Shown here in pieces: positions 45,917-52,565 of a DNA stretch of 52,565 bases. The translations under genes and the position numbers were made by a program. Positions within the stretch are counted from its first letter, which is position 1; every line of letters starts with the position of its first letter. The notes beneath the pieces are model-generated. The model ran no database searches. It was not told the origin of the DNA and was given only the letters and a program-made list of their open reading frames with translations. The stretch spans positions 1 to 52,565 of the forward strand of contig CAIYTT010000083.1 of NCBI GenBank assembly GCA_903929195.1. Direction: 5' to 3'. This stretch comes from an uncultured Bacteroidota bacterium (GTDB lineage: Bacteria; Bacteroidota; Bacteroidia; Chitinophagales; Chitinophagaceae).

Positions 45917-46024
45917 GACATTTTGACAAATAGTAAAATGAATTATATTGCTTGTAATAGTATAAAATATTAGTATTTAATGCGTTGTGCAATTGAATCT
46001 AAAAACGCAGTGAGACAAAATGTC
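45917..46024 (-). promoter_or_regulatory. Possible stress operator upstream of hsp20
   Basis: GACATTTTGAC (45917-45927) and, inverted, GACAAAATGTC (46014-46024) share the 9-mer GACATTTTG. Both lie in the otherwise empty stretch upstream of hsp20. Regulator unknown. Confidence 0.4.
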
Positions 46025-46129
46025 GTTATTTGATAAATTATTATGCCGTTTTGGCATTTTTTTGTTTTTTTATATTTGCGTTTATTAGGAGATGGATATT
46101 ACAGTTGGTATGAATATAAATTAGATGTA

Positions 46130-46266
46130 AAAAGTCTTTCACTTTCATTTAGCTTTGTAAAGTAAATGTCTTCTGAGGAGTTTCATCTTCACTTCCGGAT
46201 TCCCTGCGGAAAATCTGGATGTACGGGCTTTTACATAACAAAGCTAAACGAAAATGTTAGACTTAT
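46130..46266. repeat. 137-bp inverted-repeat element
   Basis: Arms 46130-46166 and 46230-46266 are complementary at 30 of 37 positions, with the inner 24 bp matching at 21. The 63-bp centre has its own short hairpin (CCGGATT and AATCTGG) and contains the 19-mer CTTCCGGATTCCCTGCGGA, repeated inverted at 46890-46908. MITE-like or a structured RNA; no coding frame. Confidence 0.75.
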
Positions 46267-46318
46267 TAGAAATAATTTATAGCCTTAATTAAATAAATGC
46301 ATACTATTTATTTAACTT

Positions 46319-46591
46319 TTAAAAAAGATCACTATGCGATCCGGTTCTTGTTAATGTAATTGTTTGTTTTTCATCATCAGTTGCCCATACCAGTAACCAA
46401 TCGTTTTGAATATGGCATTCAAAAAAGCCGGAATAATTGCCACTTAATTTATGAGGTTTATATTTTAGCGGCAAATTTCCGCTTTCCTACAATAAATCGA
46501 ATATCAAATTGAGCAAATCCAAATTTAAACCACGTTTTTTACACAATTTATAATCTCTCTCGAATTGCTTTGTTGTATTTAATAGATACAC
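46319..46591 (-). pseudogene. YafQ/RelE-family toxin with in-frame amber codon
   Basis: From GTG 46591 (5 nt after the antitoxin stop) the frame reads VYLLNTTKQFERDYKLCKK, RGLNLDLLNLIFDLL, then TAG (46487-46489, codon 35), then ESGNLPLKYKPHKLSGNYSG, FFECHIQNDWLLVWATDDE and TRTGSHSDLF, which is the complete YafQ-type fold including the terminal R-T-G-[ST]-H-S-[DE]-L-F. Only one base change separates it from an intact gene of 90 codons. YafQ toxins cut mRNA on the ribosome. No good internal start would make an active fragment. Confidence 0.82.
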
Positions 46592-46596
46592 ATATA

Positions 46597-46788
46597 CTAT
46601 TTATTCAAAAATGAGATTAGTTCTTTAGCGTTTTTATGTTTTGTAGTTTTGCCTTTTTTTGCTGAGTCCATGGCTTTCAAAGTAGTGGTATTTACTTCAG
46701 TTTCAATTTTAGCAAAAGACAAAGTTTTTACATACTCTAAAAAACTTTCTGCTTGCTTATTGTTTGTATCTATTACTATATAAGTCAT
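46597..46788 (-). CDS. Antitoxin of the YafQ-type module
   Basis: A 63-aa protein; start at ATG 46788. It has a short N-terminal strand (MTYIVIDTNNKQAESFLEYVKTL) and a basic C-terminal helix (LKAMDSAKKGKTTKHKNAKELISFLNK), the form of small RelB-like antitoxins that precede YafQ/RelE genes in Bacteroidota. A -7 box TATCTTTG (minus strand, 46807-46814) lies 18 bp upstream of the ATG. The frame is intact, while the toxin 5 nt downstream carries a nonsense codon. It would be the first gene of the operon and its own repressor. Confidence 0.7.
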   Translation of the reverse strand: MTYIVIDTNNKQAESFLEYVKTLSFAKIETEVNTTTLKAMDSAKKGKTTKHKNAKELISFLNK

Positions 46789-46868
46789 AACACCAAAATT
46801 TAATAACAAAGATAAGATATTTAAGATAAATAAGTTCTATACATTTAATTATTTTTCAAATTCTGAGC

Positions 46869-46928
46869 ACCCCCCATTCTACTTGATTATCCGCAGGGAA
46901 TCAGGAAGAACAGGGAAATCTGGGGGGT
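46869..46928. repeat. GC-rich hairpin carrying the shared 19-mer
   Basis: ACCCCCCA (46869-46876) pairs with TGGGGGGT (46921-46928). C6 and G6 runs are striking in such AT-rich DNA. The loop holds TCCGCAGGGAATCAGGAAG (46890-46908), an inverted copy (18 of 19) of 46192-46210. Confidence 0.7.
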
Positions 46929-46954
46929 AAAACTATTTATCGTTGAAAATTTTG

Positions 46955-47199
46955 TGCCTTTGTTGGTGTTTTCATCGACAAACAACATTATAATCAAAGA
47001 TAGCTAAGTTTTTTTATGATTACAATGTCTTTATTGGTGTTTTCATCAACAAAAACGTATAGTAGTTAAAATGGATTGTATCGTCATCGGAAGAACAAAC
47101 AATTTGGTGGTGAAAACACCAACAAAGACAATATATATATTACATAAATACTAAACATGCCTTAAGTCAATGACATTGGCGAAAACACTAACAAAGGCA
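46955..47199. repeat. Cluster of four hairpin-forming repeats
   Basis: Cores are TGCCTTTGTTGGTGTTTTCA (46955-46974) and TGTCTTTATTGGTGTTTTCA (47026-47045), then in the opposite direction TGAAAACACCAACAAAGACA (47111-47130) and CGAAAACACTAACAAAGGCA (47180-47199). Period is about 70 bp within each pair. The first three can fold as TTTG[TG]TGGTG, 4-nt loop, CA[CT]C[AG]ACAAA. A fifth core lies at 15053-15070. Confidence 0.8.
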
Positions 47200-47331
47200 A
47201 AAAATTTAATGCATTTATAATATTATGCTTTAACTCTTGGAAATCTGCCCCACAATATATACAGGATACTTAACCGAGTAGGTACAATATCCTGTTTTCG
47301 TTTTTTCCACTATCATTTCTATCTTTTGCAT
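47200..47331 (-). pseudogene. hicB: HicB antitoxin remnant, frameshifted and truncated
   Basis: ATG 47331, 5 nt after the hicA stop. The first frame gives MQKIEMIVEKTKTGYCTYSV and KYPVYIVGQISKS then TAA (47230-47232). One frame over, from 47233, the protein continues LKHNIINALNF, the expected HicB pattern of [ED]LKxNIxxAL[NE]. One missing base explains the break. Right after NALNF the sequence becomes the fourth hairpin repeat (47180-47199), and no HicB C-terminal DNA-binding part is visible. The antitoxin therefore appears dead, although its toxin gene is intact. Confidence 0.75.
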
Positions 47332-47336
47332 ATAGT

Positions 47337-47519
47337 TTATTTTAAACCTGCATCTTTAAGAATTTTTAATTCAAGTCCTTTATTAACTTCACTACTACTA
47401 TGAAACGGACATACTAATCTTCCGCTTTTGGTATGAACCATTGTTACATGGCTACCAGTTTGCCTAATAGCATACCAACCATCCTTTTTTAAGATTTTGG
47501 TAAGCTCACTTGATTTCAT
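47337..47519 (-). CDS. hicA: HicA-family toxin
   Basis: A 60-aa dsRBD-like mRNA interferase. Typical parts are MKSSELTKILKKDGWYAIRQTGSH (catalytic His24 in GSH), TMVHTKSGRLVCPFHSSSEVNKGLELKILKDAGL. The frame and active-site His are intact. It sits 60 bp past the icmF stop on the same strand and is followed 5 nt later by a damaged hicB. If expressed, the toxin would have no cognate antitoxin here. It may be silent, weakened, or neutralised by a HicB elsewhere. Confidence 0.9.
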   Translation of the reverse strand: MKSSELTKILKKDGWYAIRQTGSHVTMVHTKSGRLVCPFHSSSEVNKGLELKILKDAGLK

Positions 47520-47579
47520 TACTCAATATACTAAAAAATAGATAATCATTAAAAAAATGTTTTTCTTTCATTTCCCCCT

Positions 47580-50500
47580 CTACATATTCCTCCTATACTG
47601 TCCTCCTACCTCAAACAATGCTTTTGTTATTTGTCCTAATGAACAATATTTTACTGTTTCCATGAGTGCTTCAAACAAGTTTTCGTTATGAATGGCTTTT
47701 AGTTGCAACTGATGAAGCAATGCCGCACTTTTATCTTCGCTGCGTTTATAAAGATTGGTTACTGTATGTATCTGGAATTCTTTTTCTGTTTCTGAAGAAC
47801 GTATTACTTCTGTAGGTATGCTTGTAGGCGACCCCTTTGAGCTTAAAAAGGTATTTACACCAATAATCGGGAATTCACCTGTATGTTTAAGTGTTTCGTA
47901 ATACAAACTTTCTTCTTGTATCTTACTACGTTGATACATGGTTTCCATAGCACCTAAAACACCACCACGCTCTGTAATTTTATCAAATTCTGCTAATACG
48001 GCTGCTTCAACTAAATCGGTTAATTCTTCAATTATAAAAGAACCCTGTAACGGATTTTCATTTTTAGCCAAGCCCAATTCTTTATTTATTATTAATTGTA
48101 TAGCCATAGCCCTACGTACACTTTCTTCGGTAGGAGTCGTTATCGCCTCGTCGTAAGCATTTGTGTGTAAAGAGTTGCAATTATCGTAAATAGCATATAG
48201 TGCTTGTAGGGTAGTGCGGATGTCGTTAAAATCTATTTCTTGTGCATGTAAAGAACGGCCGGAAGTCTGTATATGGTATTTAAGCATCTGCGACCGCTCG
48301 TTGCCTCCATATTTTATTTTCATAGCCTTCGCCCATATTTTGCGAGCTACTCGGCCTATAACACTGTATTCCGGGTCTATGCCATTGCTAAAGAAGAAGG
48401 ATAGATTGGGGGCAAAATCATCAATATGCATACCCCTACTTAAATAATATTCTACATAAGTAAAGCCATTAGACAATGTAAATGCTAATTGAGAAATAGG
48501 ATTAGCCCCTGCCTCTGCAATATGGTAGCCACTAATAGAAACAGAATAAAAGTTACGTACTTTGTTTTCTATAAAAAACTGTTGCACATCGCCCATTACC
48601 CTTAATGAGAACTCAGTAGAAAAAATACAGGTATTTTGTGCTTGGTCTTCTTTTAAAATATCTGCTTGCACAGTACCCCTTACATTGCTTAATGTATCTA
48701 TTTTAATTTTATTATAAACATCTGCTGGTAGTACCATATCGCCTGTAACACCCAAAAGCAGTAAGCCTAAGCCGTCATTTCCTTCCGGTAATTCGGTGTT
48801 TTTACCTGTATTGGGCAATGCATCATTTTGATAGTGTGGTCGTTGCAAGCCTTTTTCTGCATATATAGCATCAATTTTTTTATTTACTTCATCAACCAAA
48901 CCGTTTTCTTTAATATACAACTCACATTGCTGGTCTATGGCTGCATTCATAAAAAAAGCTGTTATGGTAGGTGCGGGACCATTTATTGTCATAGATACCG
49001 ATGTTTTGGGGTCGGCAAGATTAAAGCCACTGTAAAGTTTTTTTGCATCATCCAAACAACAAATACTTACGCCCGAATTTCCTACTTTGCCATATATATC
49101 GGGTCTATGTTCCGGGTCTTGTCCATATAAAGTTACACTGTCAAAAGCGGTACTTAATCGTTTTGCCGGTAATCCTTTAGACACATAATGGAATCGTTTA
49201 TTTGTTCTTTCCGGGCCACCCTCACCTGCAAACATACGTGTTGGGTCTTCGCCTTCTCTTTTAAATGGGTATAAACCGGCAGCATAAGGAAATTCACCCG
49301 GAAAATTTTCACTTAAAACCCAATATAAAATTTCTCCCCAAGACTCATATTTAGGTACAGCAATTTTAGAAATTTGAGTATGAGATAAGGATTCGGTATG
49401 TGTTTTAATTTTTAATTCTTTATCACGAACCTTAAATTTGTAATATTCGCCTGTGTATTGAGCTTTTTTTTCAGCCCAATTACTAATTACTAATTTATTC
49501 TTGGGGTCTAAATCAAGTTCTGTTGTTATTGCTACTTGTTGCAGTTTAGATATTAAATTGTTTTTATCTTCAATGTCTCCAATTGCTTTTATTGTCTCAA
49601 TTGTTTTATTTATACCATATAGCTTTTGTGCAACATCACTTTGTTGTTTAGCCCATTTGTCATAGTGCCGGTTGTTTTCGCTTATCTCGCTTAAATATCT
49701 TGTTCTTGCAGGCGGAATAATGTAAATTTTTTCACTCATTTCGTCTGTTACTGCATAGTTAGAATGTAATGGGGCATTTGTTTTATCTGCAATTACATTC
49801 ATTAAAGCTTTGTAGAGTGTGTTAGTGCCCGGGTCGTTAAATTGGGATGCAATAGTGCCGAAAACAGGCATATCGTTTGCATTTTTGTCGAATAATTTAT
49901 GATTACGCTGGTATTGTTTTTTAACATCACGGATTGCATCCATTGCACCCCGTTTGTCAAATTTATTTATAACCACAATATCAGCAAAGTCCAGCATATC
50001 TATTTTTTCTAATTGTGTAGCTGCACCATATTCTGGAGTCATCACATACATACTTACATCGCAATGTTCTGTAATTTGTGTGTCGCTCTGTCCTATTCCT
50101 GATGTTTCTAATATAATGAGGTCATAATTAGCAGCTTTTAAAATATTTACAGCATCGTGTATATATTTAGATACGGCTAAATTACTTTGGCGTGTAGCCA
50201 TAGACCGCATATAAACACGTGGATTCCTAATTGCATTCATACGGATACGGTCGCCTAAAAGAGCACCACCCGTTTTTCTTTTTGATGGGTCAACAGAGAT
50301 AATTCCTATTTGTTTATCCTTAAAATCAAGTAAGAAACGGCGTACTACCTCGTCAACCAATGAACTTTTACCAGACCCACCCGTACCGGTAATACCTAAA
50401 ACAGGTACTTTACTTTTAGAAGCTGTTTCCTTAATGTTTTTAAGTATAAGTTGTGTTTCAGGTAAATCATAGAAGTTTTCTGCGGCTGATATTAATCTTG

Positions 50501-50987
50501 CAATAGATTTTACATCTTTGGCTATAAGTTGCGTAGGTTCGTTAGTAAGATGATTACCGGTTGGATAGTCACATTTTTCTAATAGGTCATCAATCATTCC
50601 TTGCAATCCCATTGACCTGCCGTCGTCGGGCGAATAAATACGACAGATTCCATAAGCTTCTAATTCTGCTATTTCAGTAGGCAGAATAACGCCGCCACCC
50701 CCACCAAATAATTTTATATGTCCACAGCCGGCATCTTTAAGTAAATCGAACATAAACTTAAAATACTCCACATGTCCACCCTGATAAGAAGTAACTGCTA
50801 TAGCATTCGCATCTTCTTGTATAGCACAATCTACCACATCTTGCACGCTACGGTCGTGCCCTAAATGGATTACCTCTGCACCACTTGCCTGTAATATGCG
50901 GCGCATAATATTTATGGACGCATCATGTCCGTCAAAAAGAGAAGCGGCAGTTACCAAGCGTATTTTATTCTTAGGAATATACGACAT
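47580..50987 (-). CDS. icmF: Fused isobutyryl-CoA mutase IcmF
   Basis: Cytoplasmic B12 enzyme of 1135 aa that interconverts isobutyryl-CoA and n-butyryl-CoA, with its own chaperone GTPase. Order: B12-binding domain (residues about 8-140, [10 protein letters not shown] with cobalt-ligand His21, [11 protein letters not shown]), a MeaI/ArgK-type G domain ([15 protein letters not shown]-loop near 200, [29 protein letters not shown]), a linker, and the mutase barrel (about 550-1135; [32 protein letters not shown], split here at Pro). This fusion order is diagnostic of IcmF and differs from two-subunit methylmalonyl-CoA mutase. It has two tandem -7 boxes upstream. Role: branched-chain or short-chain acyl-CoA metabolism. 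Confidence 0.95.
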   Translation of the reverse strand: MSYIPKNKIRLVTAASLFDGHDASINIMRRILQASGAEVIHLGHDRSVQDVVDCAIQEDANAIAVTSYQGGHVEYFKFMFDLLKDAGCGHIKLFGGGGGVILPTEIAELEAYGICRIYSPDDGRSMGLQGMIDDLLEKCDYPTGNHLTNEPTQLIAKDVKSIARLISAAENFYDLPETQLILKNIKETASKSKVPVLGITGTGGSGKSSLVDEVVRRFLLDFKDKQIGIISVDPSKRKTGGALLGDRIRMNAIRNPRVYMRSMATRQSNLAVSKYIHDAVNILKAANYDLIILETSGIGQSDTQITEHCDVSMYVMTPEYGAATQLEKIDMLDFADIVVINKFDKRGAMDAIRDVKKQYQRNHKLFDKNANDMPVFGTIASQFNDPGTNTLYKALMNVIADKTNAPLHSNYAVTDEMSEKIYIIPPARTRYLSEISENNRHYDKWAKQQSDVAQKLYGINKTIETIKAIGDIEDKNNLISKLQQVAITTELDLDPKNKLVISNWAEKKAQYTGEYYKFKVRDKELKIKTHTESLSHTQISKIAVPKYESWGEILYWVLSENFPGEFPYAAGLYPFKREGEDPTRMFAGEGGPERTNKRFHYVSKGLPAKRLSTAFDSVTLYGQDPEHRPDIYGKVGNSGVSICCLDDAKKLYSGFNLADPKTSVSMTINGPAPTITAFFMNAAIDQQCELYIKENGLVDEVNKKIDAIYAEKGLQRPHYQNDALPNTGKNTELPEGNDGLGLLLLGVTGDMVLPADVYNKIKIDTLSNVRGTVQADILKEDQAQNTCIFSTEFSLRVMGDVQQFFIENKVRNFYSVSISGYHIAEAGANPISQLAFTLSNGFTYVEYYLSRGMHIDDFAPNLSFFFSNGIDPEYSVIGRVARKIWAKAMKIKYGGNERSQMLKYHIQTSGRSLHAQEIDFNDIRTTLQALYAIYDNCNSLHTNAYDEAITTPTEESVRRAMAIQLIINKELGLAKNENPLQGSFIIEELTDLVEAAVLAEFDKITERGGVLGAMETMYQRSKIQEESLYYETLKHTGEFPIIGVNTFLSSKGSPTSIPTEVIRSSETEKEFQIHTVTNLYKRSEDKSAALLHQLQLKAIHNENLFEALMETVKYCSLGQITKALFEVGGQYRRNM

Positions 50988-51406
50988 ATAAAAATATTTA
51001 AATATAGAAATGCAAAGTTACAAAGTTAGTTTAGATATGTAGGTTTTTTGAGAAATTGGTTTATAATATTTCATTTGACAAGCAGTATATGTTTTGCCAA
51101 ATCCATTGAGTTTTCAAATAGGATAGTTGTGATTAAAAAAAATAATATAAATATAGAATTTTATATTTATATTGATAAATGGTATATTGTAGATAATCTT
51201 ACTGCAAATTAGCAAATAATATTATCGGAATTTGTTTTAGATTATTTTAGAAAGGATAAGAAAGAATCAAATAAAAATATATTAACAAATATATTGTAAT
51301 TATTATTATTTTAGAAAATTTTAGTGATAGAGCAAAATATAAGATTTATGTAAATATTTTGAACAAAATTTATTCTACTTTTCTAAAAACTATATAAATA
51401 CTGAAA
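50988..51406. other. AT-rich gap upstream of icmF with no clear gene
   Basis: About 420 bp. It holds the icmF -7 boxes at its left end. A plus-strand reading of about 56 codons (51131-51299) is interrupted by one TAG; I do not regard it as a gene. Confidence 0.45.
51013..51028 (-). promoter_or_regulatory. Tandem -7 boxes of icmF
   Basis: TAACTTTG occurs twice head to tail (51013-51020 and 51021-51028) on the minus strand. The nearer box is 25 bp from the icmF ATG. No clear -33 TTG. Confidence 0.55.
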
Positions 51407-51733
51407 TCATTTATATAGTTTAATAAATTGTTCAATATCATTATCTGAAATATTGTTTTGTTCTCCTTTATTGTATATAGAAAATAAAAGCACTTTAGAA
51501 CCTTCAACCTTTACAAAAGTCATTATCCTTGCTCCGCCAGATTTGCCTTTGCCTTTAGAATTAATAGACAAACTAATTTTATATATATTGTTGCCAAGAG
51601 GAATGCCTAAAGTTGGATTAACTTCCAGTTCATTTATTAAATTAGCTAATTCTGATTTTAATGAAGCATATTTTTTAATGAGTTTTTTCGCCTCTTTTTT
51701 AAAATTGGGTGATAGTTCAATGTTATAATTTAT
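51407..51733 (-). pseudogene. RelE-family toxin without a usable start codon
   Basis: A 108-residue frame reads INYNIELSPNFKKEAKKLIK, YASLKSELANLINELEVNP, TLGIPLGNNIYKISLSI, SKGKGKSGGARIMTFVKVEG and LLFSIYNKGEQNNISDNDIE, an otherwise complete RelE-type toxin of a common Bacteroidota subfamily. Where the start should be, overlapping the antitoxin stop by 11 nt, the codon is ATA (51731-51733) instead of ATG. A G-to-A change fits: it would also turn the usual antitoxin ending LDEL into the observed LDKL. The first internal ATG is at residue 71, far too late. Translation would need an ATA or ATT start. Confidence 0.75.
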
Positions 51734-51909
51734 CTAAAAAATCTTTTGCAGATGTTGTTTTCAATTTGCCCAATTTAAATAATTTTACTTCTTCCAAACC
51801 TTGTTTTATGTTGTTTAATATTTCTTCTTTAACTGGTTCATTTTTTTCTAGGTATATTGTAGAAAGTAAGCGTATATTCTAATTTTTTAAATTGTTCTAT
51901 TAAGTTCAT
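51723..51909 (-). pseudogene. Antitoxin of the RelE-type module, frameshifted
   Basis: From ATG 51909 the frame begins MNLIEQFKKLEYT and ends at a stop after 23 codons. The downstream part, in another frame, reads RLLSTIYLEKNEPVKEEILN, NIKQGLEEVKLFKLGKLKTT, SAKDFLDKL, the typical end of small antitoxins paired with this RelE type. Total length 187 nt is 62 codons plus one base, so one shift separates the halves. The N-terminal half is the weaker part of the call. Confidence 0.55.
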
Positions 51910-51989
51910 AAATGTAAATTTTTATTTTATTTCAATAAGATATAATATTTAAAAAGTTCGGATTATTTTCACAAAAAAAATAATTTAAC

Positions 51990-52565
51990 TCAGTCTATTT
52001 TTTTTTGCCAATAAACACAATTAGGGTTTAACTCTTTTGCTATTTCTCTAACCAAGTCAAAATCTATATCCAAATATCCCTCATCACCTATTTTCATTGC
52101 TCCTTTATTATAACATTCAATTGTAGTTTCAATTGCTCTTTCTAAAGATTCATAACGCGATTCTACATTTTCAGGCATCATACAATCAAGATGATACAAG
52201 ATAGGCATTATCCCATCTTTATCAAAATATAAACAACTCCCTGCTCCATCAGTAAAAATTGGAAACAATTCTTTACCGCACCCAAAAATGCTTGTCAACT
52301 CTATTTCATATCTTGATATTGCCTCATCTAATGAAACAAAATAAAATTGTATTATCATATATGTTTCACCAATATATTTATTATCTGAATTGTATTTTAT
52401 TCCATTTCGCCATTCATATAACTGTATAATTACTTCATTGGTTATTCCATAAGGTTTTAATTTAGAAATAATTTCCTCTCTGGTCAGTCCTGGTGCAAGA
52501 TTTTCCATCAACGGTATATTATATAAGGAAAGAATGTCTGCTAATTTTTTAAATAGTTCTTCAAA
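51990..52565 (-). CDS. SMI1/KNR4 (SUKH) family protein, 5' partial
   Basis: Probable cytoplasmic immunity protein. The frame stays open from the window edge (52565) through FEELFKKLADILSLYNIPL before the first ATG at 52506-52508, and that segment looks like the usual N-terminal helix, so the gene probably starts outside. SUKH features are LAPGLTREEIISKLKPYGI, QLYEWRNGI, ELFPIFTDGAGSCLYFDKDG and a C-terminal helical part. SUKH proteins often neutralise polymorphic nuclease toxins, but no toxin gene is visible here. The same AT-rich accessory stretch holds a damaged RelE module directly downstream. Confidence 0.8.
   Translation of the reverse strand, partial: FEELFKKLADILSLYNIPLMENLAPGLTREEIISKLKPYGITNEVIIQLYEWRNGIKYNSDNKYIGETYMIIQFYFVSLDEAISRYEIELTSIFGCGKELFPIFTDGAGSCLYFDKDGIMPILYHLDCMMPENVESRYESLERAIETTIECYNKGAMKIGDEGYLDIDFDLVREIAKELNPNCVYWQKKID

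Noticed and set aside
46043-46064. Small hairpin ATGCC/GGCAT with a T run upstream of hsp20, as a terminator
   Set aside because: Only a 5-bp stem, and no plus-strand gene upstream to terminate.
46084-46116. Ten-codon frame with an AGGAG just before its ATG
   Set aside because: Too short, and Bacteroidota do not rely on Shine-Dalgarno sites; no similarity seen.
46955-47199. CRISPR array
   Set aside because: Only four units, in opposite directions, with spacers of 46-60 bp and core changes in each unit; no cas gene in the window.
51131-51299. Possible small decayed gene with an in-frame TAG upstream of the RelE-type module
   Set aside because: About 56 codons of very AT-rich DNA with no recognisable motif; such frames occur by chance here.

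Overview
The window looks like a chromosomal segment of a low-GC Bacteroidota bacterium, probably near the Chitinophagales (the order is inference). Evidence: type IX secretion (T9SS) sorting tails of type A and type B, a PorP/SprF protein, Bacteroidota -7 promoter boxes (TAnnTTTG) instead of Shine-Dalgarno/-10 signals, and many short signal-peptide lipoproteins. It holds about 35 protein genes in short operons, one RNase P RNA, strong hairpin terminators between convergent genes, and no rRNA, tRNA, CRISPR or intact insertion sequence that I could find.

Layout. 1-5 kb: 3' end of a membrane pyrophosphatase with an unusual Lys/Glu-rich tail, an EGF-like lipoprotein, a PaaG-like isomerase and two tandem TM2 proteins. 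5.3-12.6 kb: a 2418-residue secreted protein with 27 Ig-like (Big_2-type) repeats and a T9SS tail. 12.7-19.6 kb: secreted proteins, a toxin-antitoxin (TA) module between direct repeats, a SAM methyltransferase, then a lipoprotein/hydrolase/glycosyltransferase group. 19.7-22 kb: a lone FeoA and an OmpA-family protein with five TSP3 repeats. 22-28.6 kb: a redox island made of an OB-fold lipoprotein, an NHL propeller, a cytochrome with 12 candidate haem sites, a FIST sensor and a hybrid histidine kinase. 29.6-40.7 kb: a T9SS type B PKD protein, aconitase, an N-acetylglucosamine kinase-like ATPase, a ThiE/TenI protein, uracil phosphoribosyltransferase, PorP/SprF and a histidine kinase. 40.7-45.9 kb: a transposase relic, an AlgX-like SGNH protein, bacilliredoxin, a FadL-like porin, rnpB, a small membrane protein and Hsp20. 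46-52.5 kb: an accessory patch with two damaged TA modules, several inverted-repeat elements, fused isobutyryl-CoA mutase (IcmF), a third damaged TA module and a partial SUKH immunity protein.

Two things stand out. First, the multihaem cytochrome island has a divergent control region with two ATGAY-N4-GTCAT palindromes exactly 22 bp apart, which look like CRP/FNR-type operators. Second, all four TA modules carry visible lesions (two nonsense codons, a lost start codon, two frameshifts), and two of them lie beside copies of one short hairpin-forming repeat family. The TA lesions are not visible in start-to-stop ORF calls and were found by reading through stops and frameshifts.
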